A DNA stretch of 12,292 bases. Source: Sandarakinorhabdus sp. Lineage in GTDB: Bacteria > Pseudomonadota > Alphaproteobacteria > Sphingomonadales > Sphingomonadaceae. Made by a program: the position numbers and the translations under genes. The stretch covers positions 1-12,292 of the forward strand of contig JALOSK010000032.1 in NCBI GenBank assembly GCA_025458465.1, in the 5' to 3' direction. Positions 5,760-12,292 of this stretch are shown here, in pieces; positions within the stretch are counted from its first letter, which is position 1; each line of letters starts with the position of its first letter. A model generated the notes under the pieces. The model was not told the DNA's origin. It made no database searches and worked only from the letters and a program-made list of their open reading frames with translations.

Positions 5760-7655
5760 TCAGCGCACACCCAGCCCGCGCGCGATGATCCCACGCAATA
5801 TTTCCCGCGTGCCGCCGCGCAGGGACACCATCGGGGCAATGTGGACAGTGGCATCAAGCGTGGCGAGCAGGCTGACCGGCGGCCGCACCGGCATCAGGGC
5901 CCGGACCACTTCGGGTATGGATTGTTCGAAGCTTGCGCCCAGATCCTTGACGATGGCGGCTTCCAGTGCCGGGTCCTCGCCGGCTTCCAGCAGTGCGGCC
6001 ATGCCACGCGCCATCTGGCGCAGCACGATCAGATGCGCTGCCAGCCGTCCGATGCCGGCATGGGTGGCCTCCGGCGCGTCAGGGCCCAGCGCCACCACCA
6101 GTTCTTCCAGCAGCACCAGAGTGGACAGGAAACGTTCAGGGCCCGAGCGTTCATAGGCCAGTTCGCTCATCACCTGGGCCCAGCCATTGCCTTCGGTGCC
6201 AACCAGCGCGTCCTCGCCCACGAACACGCCATCGAAATGCACTTCATTGAAGTGATGCTCGCCCATCAGATCGATGATGGGCCGCACCGACAGGCCTTGC
6301 GCGTCCATGGGGACCAGCAGTTGCGACAGGCCTTCGTGCCTTTGCCCGCCGTCAGTTTCCTTGGCACCCGTGCGGCACAGCAGCAGCATGGCGTGGGCCT
6401 TGTGGGCATAGGTCGTCCACAGCTTGGTGCCGGTGATGCGCCAGCCGCCGGCAACGCGAACCGCGCGGGTGGAAAGCGCGGCCAGGTCCGATCCGGCGCC
6501 CGGTTCGCTCATGCCGATGCAGGCAAACAGCTCGCCGCGGGCGATGGCGGGCAGGCAGGCGGCCTGCTGGGCGGGCGTTCCATATTTCAACAGCAGCGGC
6601 CCGGTCTGCCGATCGGCGATCCAGTGGGCCGCCACCGGGGCGCCGGCGGCCAGCAACTCCTCGATCACGACCAGACGATCCAGCGCGCTGCGCTCCTGCC
6701 CGCCCAGCGCCTTCGGCCAGGTCATGCCCAGCCAGCCGCGCGCGCCCAGCGTTCGGCTGAATTCCGGGCTGTGGCCGTTCCAGCTGTGGGCGCGCTGCTG
6801 TGGCGGCAGGCCGGCCAGTTCGGCGGCGAGAAAGGCGCGCACTGCTTGGCGCAAGGTGGCATGGGCCGGTGTTTCCGGCACTGCCGGGAAACGGAAGCGA
6901 CCATTTGGCGGTGCGGACGGCGCGTCGGCCAGCGGCTCTTCGGTGGCCAGCGCCCACACGCTGCCGCGGGCCAGCGCTGCCCGGCCCAGTGCGGCAAAAT
7001 GCTGATGCTCGCTGCCGTGGGCGTCGCGGCGTTGCCAGAGGGCGCGGGTGAACAGGTGCAGGCGATGCTCTGCCGTCACGCCGATGGCGCCGTGCAGCTG
7101 GTGGGCAAGGGCGGCCACGATGCCGGCCGCCTCGCTGGCGCGGGCCTTGGCTGCCGCCACCCGCAGGCCGTGGCCGCCCGCCAGTGCCAGTGTCGCGACG
7201 CTCACCGCCGCATCGCTGGCCGCGGCCTCGGCAGCCAGCTGCGCCAGGCTGTGCTGCACCGCCTGGTTCTTCGAAAGCGGCCTGCCGAACTGCTGGCGCG
7301 TCTGCGTCCAGTCCAGGGTCATGGCCAGCACGCTGTCGATCAGGCCGGCGATTTCGGCGGTGGCGAGCGCGGCGGCCCAGTCTGCCGCCGGCAGATGGGG
7401 GGCTTTGCCCAGCATGGCATCGGCCAGCGGCCAGGGCGCACCCACGCTGCCATGCGCGCGGGTGATGGCGAGCACGGTGGCGGCATCCAGCGCCAGGCCG
7501 CCATCGGCTTCGGGTGCCAGTGCCAGCGGCAGGCCGGCGGCCACCAGGGCCGGCCATCCGGCGGCCGCTGCACCGGCGCGCGCCTGGCGCAGCCTGTCCT
7601 CCGTCGCTTCATGGGTGAGCAGCCGGCGCACCTGATCGATCAGCACGATGTCCAT
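5760..7655 (-). CDS. Fused two-module acyl-CoA dehydrogenase with a shortened first module
   Basis: A 631-residue chain carrying two acyl-CoA dehydrogenase modules. Module 1 (about 1-235) has an N-terminal helical part (about 10-85) that joins almost directly to a C-terminal helical domain (about 95-232, with TRQQFGRPLSKNQAVQH at 119-135 and HQLHGAIGVTAEHRLH at 185-200). The central beta-domain of roughly 130 residues is not seen. Module 2 (about 255-631) is complete: FACIGMSEPGAGSDLA (377-392) and ITGTKLWTTYAHKA (407-420) mark the FAD/substrate beta-domain. Its C-terminal motif is RGGT (613-616), lacking the MCAD-type glutamate, so Glu502 in YERSG (the isovaleryl-CoA-dehydrogenase position) is the likely base. 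Fused ACADs such as mycobacterial FadE34 act on steroid side-chain CoA esters; a related bulky substrate is possible. The start at 7655 is uncertain because no strong Shine-Dalgarno is seen. It diverges from the serine dehydratase and lies 112 bp upstream of the MarR gene. Confidence 0.85.
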   Translation of the reverse strand: MDIVLIDQVRRLLTHEATEDRLRQARAGAAAAGWPALVAAGLPLALAPEADGGLALDAATVLAITRAHGSVGAPWPLADAMLGKAPHLPAADWAAALATAEIAGLIDSVLAMTLDWTQTRQQFGRPLSKNQAVQHSLAQLAAEAAASDAAVSVATLALAGGHGLRVAAAKARASEAAGIVAALAHQLHGAIGVTAEHRLHLFTRALWQRRDAHGSEHQHFAALGRAALARGSVWALATEEPLADAPSAPPNGRFRFPAVPETPAHATLRQAVRAFLAAELAGLPPQQRAHSWNGHSPEFSRTLGARGWLGMTWPKALGGQERSALDRLVVIEELLAAGAPVAAHWIADRQTGPLLLKYGTPAQQAACLPAIARGELFACIGMSEPGAGSDLAALSTRAVRVAGGWRITGTKLWTTYAHKAHAMLLLCRTGAKETDGGQRHEGLSQLLVPMDAQGLSVRPIIDLMGEHHFNEVHFDGVFVGEDALVGTEGNGWAQVMSELAYERSGPERFLSTLVLLEELVVALGPDAPEATHAGIGRLAAHLIVLRQMARGMAALLEAGEDPALEAAIVKDLGASFEQSIPEVVRALMPVRPPVSLLATLDATVHIAPMVSLRGGTREILRGIIARGLGVR

Positions 7656-7708
7656 CGCCGCGCAGCCTAGACCGGGAGCGGCTGCGCGCAAGGCTGGAGA
7701 TTGCAGCA

Positions 7709-7733
7709 GCTTCCCATCGCGGCTTCCCATTGC
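7709..7733. repeat. Short direct repeat in a divergent intergenic region
   Basis: GCTTCCCATCGC (7709-7720) and GCTTCCCATTGC (7722-7733) match at 11 of 12 positions, with a 13-bp period. They lie in the 109-bp gap between the divergent starts of the fused dehydrogenase and the serine dehydratase. They could be tandem regulator half-sites or chance. No clear promoter boxes are visible on either side. Confidence 0.35.
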
Positions 7734-7764
7734 AGGGGCGCGCTGTCTCCGCCACGATGCGGCC

Positions 7765-9111
7765 ATGCTGTCAGTGCTCGACATGTTTCGCGTGGGGGTG
7801 GGGCCCTCCAGTTCCCATACGGTGGGTCCGATGCGCATCGCGCTGCGCTTCCGGCGCACGCTGGAAGCGCTGGCGCTGCCGCCCGGTGCCCGCCTGCTGA
7901 TCACATTGCAGGGCAGCCTGGCCTTCACGGGGCACGGCCACGGCACGCCGCGTGCCGTGGTGATGGGCCTGATGGGGCATGCGCCAGAGACGTTCGATGT
8001 CGTCAGCGCCGAACGCGATCTTGCTGCCCTTGTCGCCTCAGGCCAGTTGCTGCCCGGCCTTGGCTTCGATCCGGCCGCCGATATCGCCCTCGATTTCGAC
8101 ACGCGCGAGCTGTTGCATCCCAATGCCATGCGGCTGGAGGTGCTGCTGGGGCCGATGGCCCTGCATGGGGAAGACTGGTTTTCCACTGGCGGCGGCTTCA
8201 TCGCCAGCCGCCGCCAGCTTGATGCGGACGCGCCTGCCGATCGGGTGCAGGCCGGCCATGACGTGCCGCACCCCTTTGGCAGCGCCGCCGAACTGCTGGC
8301 GCTGGCCGAACGGCTGGGCCAGCCGCTTGATGCCGTCGTGCTGGCCAACGAGGATGCCATCCGCCCGCGCGTGGAAACGCTGGCCGGGCTTGATCATGTT
8401 GCGGCCGTCATGCTGGCCTGCATCCAGCGCGGGCTGGAAACGCACGGCATCCTGCCTGGCGGCCTGAAGGTGGAACGGCGCGCGCCCTTGCTGTGGCAGC
8501 AGTTGCAGCAGGGGCGCAGCGAGAACGAACCGGAACGATTGTTCGACTGGCTCAACGTCTATGCCATGGCGGTGAACGAGGAAAATGCCGCCGGCGGCCA
8601 GGTGGTGACGGCGCCCACCAACGGTGCGGCCGGCATTCTGCCCGCCGTGATGCGCCATTATTGCGAGACGGACGATCAGCGCCGGCGCTTCCTGCTGACG
8701 GCGGGCGCCATCGGCCTGCTGTACAAGCAGCGCGCCTCCATCTCGGGCGCAGAGATGGGCTGCCAGGGCGAAGTGGGGGTGGCCTGTTCGATGGCGGCGG
8801 CGGGGCTGGCGGCGGTGTGGAACGGCAGCCCGGTGCAGGTGGCGAACGCCGCCGAGATCGGCATGGAGCACAATCTGGGCCTCACCTGCGATCCGGTTGG
8901 CGGGCTGGTGCAGATCCCCTGCATCGAACGCAACGCCATCGGCGCGGTGAAGGCCGCCAATGCCGCGCGGCTGGCCCTGCACCGGCCCGGCCATGGCCGC
9001 GTGAGCCTTGATCAGGTGATCGAGACGATGCGCCAGACCGGCATCGACATGAGCCACAAGTACAAGGAGACAAGCCAGGGCGGGCTGGCCGTGAACGTGG
9101 TGGAGTGCTGA
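7765..9111 (+). CDS. sdaA: L-serine ammonia-lyase, iron-sulfur type, single chain
   Basis: A 448-residue cytoplasmic enzyme converting L-serine to pyruvate and ammonia with a [4Fe-4S] cluster. It starts like the family ([28 protein letters not shown], with GPSSSHT at 13-19). The three cluster cysteines are Cys333 (GCQGEVG), Cys375 (TCDPVGG) and Cys386 (PCIERN), spaced 42 and 11 as in the characterised enzymes. The chain ends in Cys448; in the Legionella enzyme the C-terminal cysteine folds into the active site and ligates the fourth iron, so auto-capping is expected here. Both beta and alpha domains are in one chain, unlike the split SdaAA/SdaAB form. The ATG at 7765 is chosen because the conserved N-terminus starts there; no clear Shine-Dalgarno is seen. 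A crotonase starts 2 nt after its stop, so it heads an operon. Confidence 0.95.
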   Translation: MLSVLDMFRVGVGPSSSHTVGPMRIALRFRRTLEALALPPGARLLITLQGSLAFTGHGHGTPRAVVMGLMGHAPETFDVVSAERDLAALVASGQLLPGLGFDPAADIALDFDTRELLHPNAMRLEVLLGPMALHGEDWFSTGGGFIASRRQLDADAPADRVQAGHDVPHPFGSAAELLALAERLGQPLDAVVLANEDAIRPRVETLAGLDHVAAVMLACIQRGLETHGILPGGLKVERRAPLLWQQLQQGRSENEPERLFDWLNVYAMAVNEENAAGGQVVTAPTNGAAGILPAVMRHYCETDDQRRRFLLTAGAIGLLYKQRASISGAEMGCQGEVGVACSMAAAGLAAVWNGSPVQVANAAEIGMEHNLGLTCDPVGGLVQIPCIERNAIGAVKAANAARLALHRPGHGRVSLDQVIETMRQTGIDMSHKYKETSQGGLAVNVVEC

Positions 9112-9113
9112 AC

Positions 9114-9896
9114 ATGGTGACGCTGGAACTTCGCGACCGGATCGCCGTCATCACGCTCGATCGGCCGGAAAGGCGCAACGCGCTCACGCAGGCCATGTTG
9201 GCCGATCTGGAGCGCATCGCCGATGGCCTGCGCACCACGGGTGACGTTCGCGCCGTGGTGCTGCGCGCCGCGGGCGGCGACTTTTCGGTGGGCGCCGATA
9301 TCGCCGAGATGGAAGGGCGCATGGCCAGCCCGGCCGCACTGGCGCAAGCGCGGCGCGGTGCCCAACTGGGCGCGCGGGTGATGCGGGCCATGATGGGCAT
9401 CGATATGCCCACCATCTGCGCCGTGCAGGGCATCGCCACTGGCGGCGCCACCTGCCTTGCCACTGCCTGCGATGTTCGCATCGCCGCCATCGGCGCCCGG
9501 CTTGGCTATGGCGAGGTGAAGATCGGCATTCCCCTGATGTGGAACGCGCTGGGGCCGCTGGTGGCGCTCGTGGGCCCGGCGCGCGCCAAGCGCCTGGTGA
9601 TGACCGGCGCGCTGGTGCCCGCCGAAACGCTGGCCGATTGGGGGATGATCGACGAGATCGTGGCGCCCGATGCGCTTGAAGCGCGGGCGTTCGCGTTGGC
9701 CGAAGAGTTCGCCGCGCTGCCGCCGATGGCCGTGCAGATGATCAAGCGGAGCATCAACGCCGTGGCCCATGCGCTGGATGCCGCCGTGCTGCACGCCGAT
9801 GCCGATCAATGGCTGCTGGCCACGCAGGGCAGCGATTTCGCCGAGGCGCTGGCCGCGTTTCGCGAGCGGCGCCCCGGACGCTTCACCGGCAACTGA
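9114..9896 (+). CDS. Enoyl-CoA hydratase/isomerase family protein (crotonase)
   Basis: A 260-residue crotonase. It opens with the typical strand LRDRIAVITLDRPERRNALT (6-25). The oxyanion-hole regions are FSVGADIAEM (57-66) and QGIATGGATCLATACDVRIA (105-124). Glu134 in LGYGEVKIGIP aligns with Glu164 of rat enoyl-CoA hydratase and is kept, while Cys114 stands where Glu144 would be. Single-glutamate members are often isomerases or act on special substrates, so plain hydratase activity is uncertain. The ATG at 9114 is preferred: GGAG at 9102-9105 is 8 nt upstream. An in-frame GTG at 9105 would overlap that Shine-Dalgarno sequence and the serine dehydratase gene. The 2-nt gap to that gene implies cotranscription. 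The small membrane protein follows 58 nt downstream. Confidence 0.91.
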   Translation: MVTLELRDRIAVITLDRPERRNALTQAMLADLERIADGLRTTGDVRAVVLRAAGGDFSVGADIAEMEGRMASPAALAQARRGAQLGARVMRAMMGIDMPTICAVQGIATGGATCLATACDVRIAAIGARLGYGEVKIGIPLMWNALGPLVALVGPARAKRLVMTGALVPAETLADWGMIDEIVAPDALEARAFALAEEFAALPPMAVQMIKRSINAVAHALDAAVLHADADQWLLATQGSDFAEALAAFRERRPGRFTGN

Positions 9897-9954
9897 CCTT
9901 GGGGGTAATTGCCGCGCAGCCCGCACGGCCCGATCCTGCCTTCAGGAGGCTCCC

Positions 9955-10278
9955 ATGCTGCTGATCCGCATAATGTGCATCGTCATCTTTGTTGTGCTGG
10001 CGGGCTATACACTGCCTGTGCTGCAGGCCGAACCGAACCTGTTCCCGGCCTTCTTCGGCGCCATCGCCAGCGGCGGCTGGCAGGGCCAGTTCAACCTGGA
10101 TTTCCTGGTTATGCTGGCATTTTCAGGCCTGTGGGTGACATGGCGACACGGCTTCACCCCGGCCGGGCTGGGGCTGGGTCTGCTGGCTTTCCTGGGCGGG
10201 GCGATGTTCCTGTCGGTCTATCTGTTCATCCTGTCAGGGCGCTGCAAGGACATGCAGCAGCTTCTGACCAATCGCTAG
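9955..10278 (+). CDS. Small hypothetical membrane protein with three predicted TM helices
   Basis: A 107-residue hydrophobic protein. Likely membrane helices are at about 3-23, 48-63 and 70-93, with a short polar tail (SGRCKDMQQLLTNR). An aspartate (Asp49) starts the second helix. The overall layout recalls small uncharacterised DUF-type inner-membrane proteins, but I cannot name the family with confidence. A textbook Shine-Dalgarno AGGAGG (9944-9949) stands 5 nt before the ATG, which strongly supports both the gene and its start. It is probably the last gene of the serine dehydratase-crotonase operon. Its TAG stop is interleaved with the stop of the convergent dehydrogenase (shared CTAG at 10275-10278), so there is no room for a terminator between them. 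Confidence 0.82.
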   Translation: MLLIRIMCIVIFVVLAGYTLPVLQAEPNLFPAFFGAIASGGWQGQFNLDFLVMLAFSGLWVTWRHGFTPAGLGLGLLAFLGGAMFLSVYLFILSGRCKDMQQLLTNR

Positions 10279-11483
10279 CCGTTTCGCCGCGCCAGATATT
10301 GCCAGAGGATGCCGCGCTGGATCTCGTTGGTGCCGGCATAGATGGAGCCGGCGCGGTCGTTCAGATATTTGGGGAAGGCCCTGGCAGCCCAGGCCGGCCC
10401 CACGCCCAGCCCATCGGCCGGCGCCGTGAAGCCGGGCACGTCACCGCCGGGCAGGGTGAGGTGCGGCTGATAGGCCGCCACCCAGGGCAGGGCGGCTTCC
10501 ACCTCCAGTTCGGTGAGCCGCTGGGACAATTCGGTGCCCAGGATCTTCAGCGCGCTGGCCATCGGGCCGGGCGCGGCCCCGTTGGAAAGCCCGGCGTTGA
10601 ACTGCAGTTCCAGCGCATCCAGAGCCTCGATCTCGGCGCGCAGGGCGGCAATGCGTCCCGGCATCGCCTGGCCGGTGTCTGCGAGGTGGACCACCAGATT
10701 GTCCACCCGCTTCACCAGCGACGGGGCATAGGCATGGCCGCCGCGCTCGAATTCCATCAGATATTTGGCCACCGTCCAGCCATCGTCGATGCGGCCCACC
10801 ACATTGGCCACGGGCACCCGCACGGAATCGAAGATCACCTCGTTCTGCACATGCTCGCCCGACAGCGAGATGATCGGGCGCACCGTCACGCCCGGACATT
10901 TCATGTCGATCAACAGGAAGGTGATGCCCAACTGCGGCTTATCCAGCCGGCTGGTGCGCACCAGGCAGAAGATCCAGTCCGCATAATGGGCGTGCGTCGT
11001 CCAGATCTTGCGGCCGGTGCAGATGAAGTGATCACCGTCGCGCTCCGCCTTCATCTGCAGCGAAGCGAGATCAGATCCGGAGTTGGGCTCCGAATAGCCC
11101 TGGCACCAGAATTCATCGCCGGCCAGCATCGGCGGCAGGAAGCGGCGCTTCTGTTCATCGGTGCCATAATGCAGCAGCACCGGCCCGCACATGCCAAGGC
11201 CCATGGGCGACAGCGGCGGCGCCCCGGCCTCGGTGGTTTCGCGCGCGAAGATGTAGCGGCGGGCCACGCTCCAGTCGCAGCCGCCCCATTCTTCTGGCCA
11301 CGACGGCGCCACCCAGCCGCGCGCGTGCAGCTTCTTCTGCCAGGCGATCGCGATGTGCGGCGGCGCATAGACGCTGGTCATGCCGGCGGCGGCCAGCTTC
11401 AGATCGGGGGTGAGTTCCGCTGCAAGAAAGTCCCGCACCTCATCGCGGAATTTCAGGTCTTCGGCGCTCCAGGCCAGCTGCAT
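10275..11483 (-). CDS. Acyl-CoA dehydrogenase, PimC-like (large-subunit type)
   Basis: A 402-residue flavoenzyme oxidising an acyl-CoA to the 2-enoyl-CoA. Blocks resemble the large subunit of pimeloyl-CoA dehydrogenase: GWVAPSWPEEWGG (56-68), FWCQGYSEPNSGSDLASLQ (125-143) and KIWTTHAHYADWIFCLVRT (159-177). The C-terminal motif is IYAGTNEIQRG (381-391); Ala383 replaces the MCAD-type catalytic glutamate. Glu246 in FERGG (the helix-G position used by isovaleryl-CoA dehydrogenase) is the likely base. Large-subunit members often pair with a small, partly degenerate partner; no separate small-subunit gene is adjacent. The start ATG (11483-11481) has GGGAG (plus-strand CTCCC at 11491-11495) about 7 nt upstream. 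It lies 52 nt after the glycosyltransferase on the same strand and overlaps the convergent membrane-protein gene by 4 bp. Dicarboxyl-, branched or cyclic acyl-CoA substrates are possible. Confidence 0.92.
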   Translation of the reverse strand: MQLAWSAEDLKFRDEVRDFLAAELTPDLKLAAAGMTSVYAPPHIAIAWQKKLHARGWVAPSWPEEWGGCDWSVARRYIFARETTEAGAPPLSPMGLGMCGPVLLHYGTDEQKRRFLPPMLAGDEFWCQGYSEPNSGSDLASLQMKAERDGDHFICTGRKIWTTHAHYADWIFCLVRTSRLDKPQLGITFLLIDMKCPGVTVRPIISLSGEHVQNEVIFDSVRVPVANVVGRIDDGWTVAKYLMEFERGGHAYAPSLVKRVDNLVVHLADTGQAMPGRIAALRAEIEALDALELQFNAGLSNGAAPGPMASALKILGTELSQRLTELEVEAALPWVAAYQPHLTLPGGDVPGFTAPADGLGVGPAWAARAFPKYLNDRAGSIYAGTNEIQRGILWQYLARRNG

Positions 11484-11535
11484 GGCGTTTCTCCCGTCGT
11501 GGCCACTGTGTGGTGGCCGCGAACAAACGCCACTG

Positions 11536-12292
11536 TCATTGTTCCCAGTCCCGCACCCGCAGGCCCGCTTCGAACATGCCGCGGGCGCGCAGGCGGGGGC
11601 TGAGGAAGCGGTAGAAGAACCAGTCCTTCACCGCATAGGGCGTCAGGGCATAGAGCAGCCGTTCGGTGAGGTTCCAGCGCACATGGCCCTTCACCTGCCG
11701 GCGCGGTGCCGGCCAGCAGACATGATCGGCTGCATGGGTCAGCCGGCCCTGCTTAAGGATGCGGTGAATGAGTTCGTGATCATAAAGCACGAACGGCCAG
11801 TCGTAATTCTTGGGCCCGCCGCAGGCCAGCAGCGGCTTGATGCGGAAACATTGCCCAAAGGTGCCGGTGTGGCCCTGGCCCGAAAGCAGGCTGGCGGTGA
11901 TCGCCATGCGGTGGCGGATGATGATGTTCCTGAAGCTGTCATACGGGCCATAGATGTCGAAGGCCTGCACGCCCACGATGCGCTGGTCATCGCCCAGCAA
12001 CTGGTCTGCCCGGCTGACATAATGCGGCGGATAGAAGGTGTCGGCATCCCAGAAGGCGATGTTTTCGGCGCCCATCTCCTGCGCGATGGCAAGGCCGCGG
12101 CGCAACGCGAAGGTGTGCCCCTGGTTGGTTTCCGTAACAAGGCAGGCGCGCGGCTGGTCCTTGATCGCCTCTGCCACGATGGCCGGGCTGTCGTCGGTGG
12201 AGGCATTGTCCACGCAGATCAGCACGATGTCGTCGCGATCCTGCGCGAGTGCACAGGCGATCGTGGGGCCTATGAACTTGGCCTCGTTGTAG
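11536..12292 (-). CDS. Family 2 glycosyltransferase, N-terminus outside window
   Basis: The frame stays open to the right edge, giving 251 visible residues that begin YNEAKFIGPTIACALAQ, the start of a GT-A fold. Only a few N-terminal residues are likely missing. VDNASTDDS (27-35 of the visible part) binds the nucleotide, and WDADTFYPPHYV (81-92) contains the DxD metal site (Asp82-Asp84). A basic, Trp/Phe-rich C-terminal segment (KGHVRWNLTERLLYAL and WFFYRFLSPRLRARG) may contact the membrane. No transmembrane helix is evident. Such enzymes transfer a sugar from a nucleotide donor to a polysaccharide, lipid or protein; the acceptor is unknown. The stop lies 52 nt before the PimC-like dehydrogenase start, so cotranscription is possible without any obvious functional link. 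Confidence 0.88.
   Translation of the reverse strand, partial: YNEAKFIGPTIACALAQDRDDIVLICVDNASTDDSPAIVAEAIKDQPRACLVTETNQGHTFALRRGLAIAQEMGAENIAFWDADTFYPPHYVSRADQLLGDDQRIVGVQAFDIYGPYDSFRNIIIRHRMAITASLLSGQGHTGTFGQCFRIKPLLACGGPKNYDWPFVLYDHELIHRILKQGRLTHAADHVCWPAPRRQVKGHVRWNLTERLLYALTPYAVKDWFFYRFLSPRLRARGMFEAGLRVRDWEQ

Noticed and set aside
5598..7670. Open frame of 690 codons on the + strand
   Set aside because: It is antisense to the fused dehydrogenase, with a His/Gln/Arg-rich composition typical of shadow frames and no recognisable domain.
7656..8360. Upstream extension of the fused dehydrogenase frame by 235 codons
   Set aside because: The added region is antisense to the conserved serine dehydratase and shows no dehydrogenase features. 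The open frame is an effect of high GC content.
9909..11603. Open frame of 564 codons on the + strand
   Set aside because: It crosses the small membrane protein in another frame and runs antisense to the PimC-like dehydrogenase. Composition is typical of a shadow frame.
1..12292. Mobile element, prophage, CRISPR array or defence system
   Set aside because: No transposase, integrase, terminal repeats, regularly spaced repeats or known defence domains were found in any credible gene.

Overview
The window reads as a chromosomal stretch from an alphaproteobacterium, most likely a sphingomonad (order Sphingomonadales). The grounds are very high GC, dense short-spaced genes, and two secreted proteins ending in the PEPxxWA type of C-terminal sorting signal that is typical of that group. 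No tRNA, rRNA, IS element, phage gene or CRISPR array is visible. Thirteen genes are supported, two of them cut by the window edges.

Layout. (1) At 1-1316 (+), the tail of an acyl-CoA dehydrogenase is followed 13 nt later by a thiolase, the end of a beta-oxidation operon. (2) At 1317-2895 (+) there are two tandem paralogous secreted PEPxxWA-CTERM proteins, each behind its own regulatory region with inverted repeats. (3) At 2896-3212 there is a 317-nt gap with a run of hairpins ending in a strong intrinsic terminator. (4) At 3213-4403 (+) lies a CaiB/BaiF-type CoA transferase that lacks a visible Shine-Dalgarno sequence. (5) At 4390-7655 (-) lie a fused acyl-CoA dehydrogenase, a MarR regulator and a crotonase. 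The last two overlap, and they sit behind a clear promoter carrying two identical 14-bp palindromes. (6) At 7765-10278 (+), diverging from the fused dehydrogenase, are a one-chain L-serine ammonia-lyase, a second crotonase and a small membrane protein. (7) At 10275-12292 (-) are a PimC-like acyl-CoA dehydrogenase and a family 2 glycosyltransferase that runs off the right edge.

How it fits together. Three acyl-CoA dehydrogenases, two crotonases, a thiolase and a CoA transferase make this a CoA-thioester catabolic neighbourhood. It would activate an acid by CoA transfer, dehydrogenate it, hydrate or isomerise it and cleave it by thiolysis. The PimC-like and fused dehydrogenases belong to branches known to act on dicarboxylic, cyclic or steroid side-chain acyl-CoAs, so an unusual substrate is more likely than plain fatty acids; the substrate itself cannot be read from the sequence. 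The MarR repressor probably senses an acyl-CoA or aromatic ligand and controls at least itself and the crotonase. The secreted PEPxxWA proteins, the glycosyltransferase and the serine dehydratase are probably unrelated neighbours.

The most unusual items are the fused dehydrogenase whose first module appears to have lost its central beta-domain, the twin-palindrome operator sitting exactly on the MarR promoter, the crotonase lacking both canonical catalytic glutamates, and the hairpin-terminator region before a possibly leaderless gene. None of these alone proves a new system.
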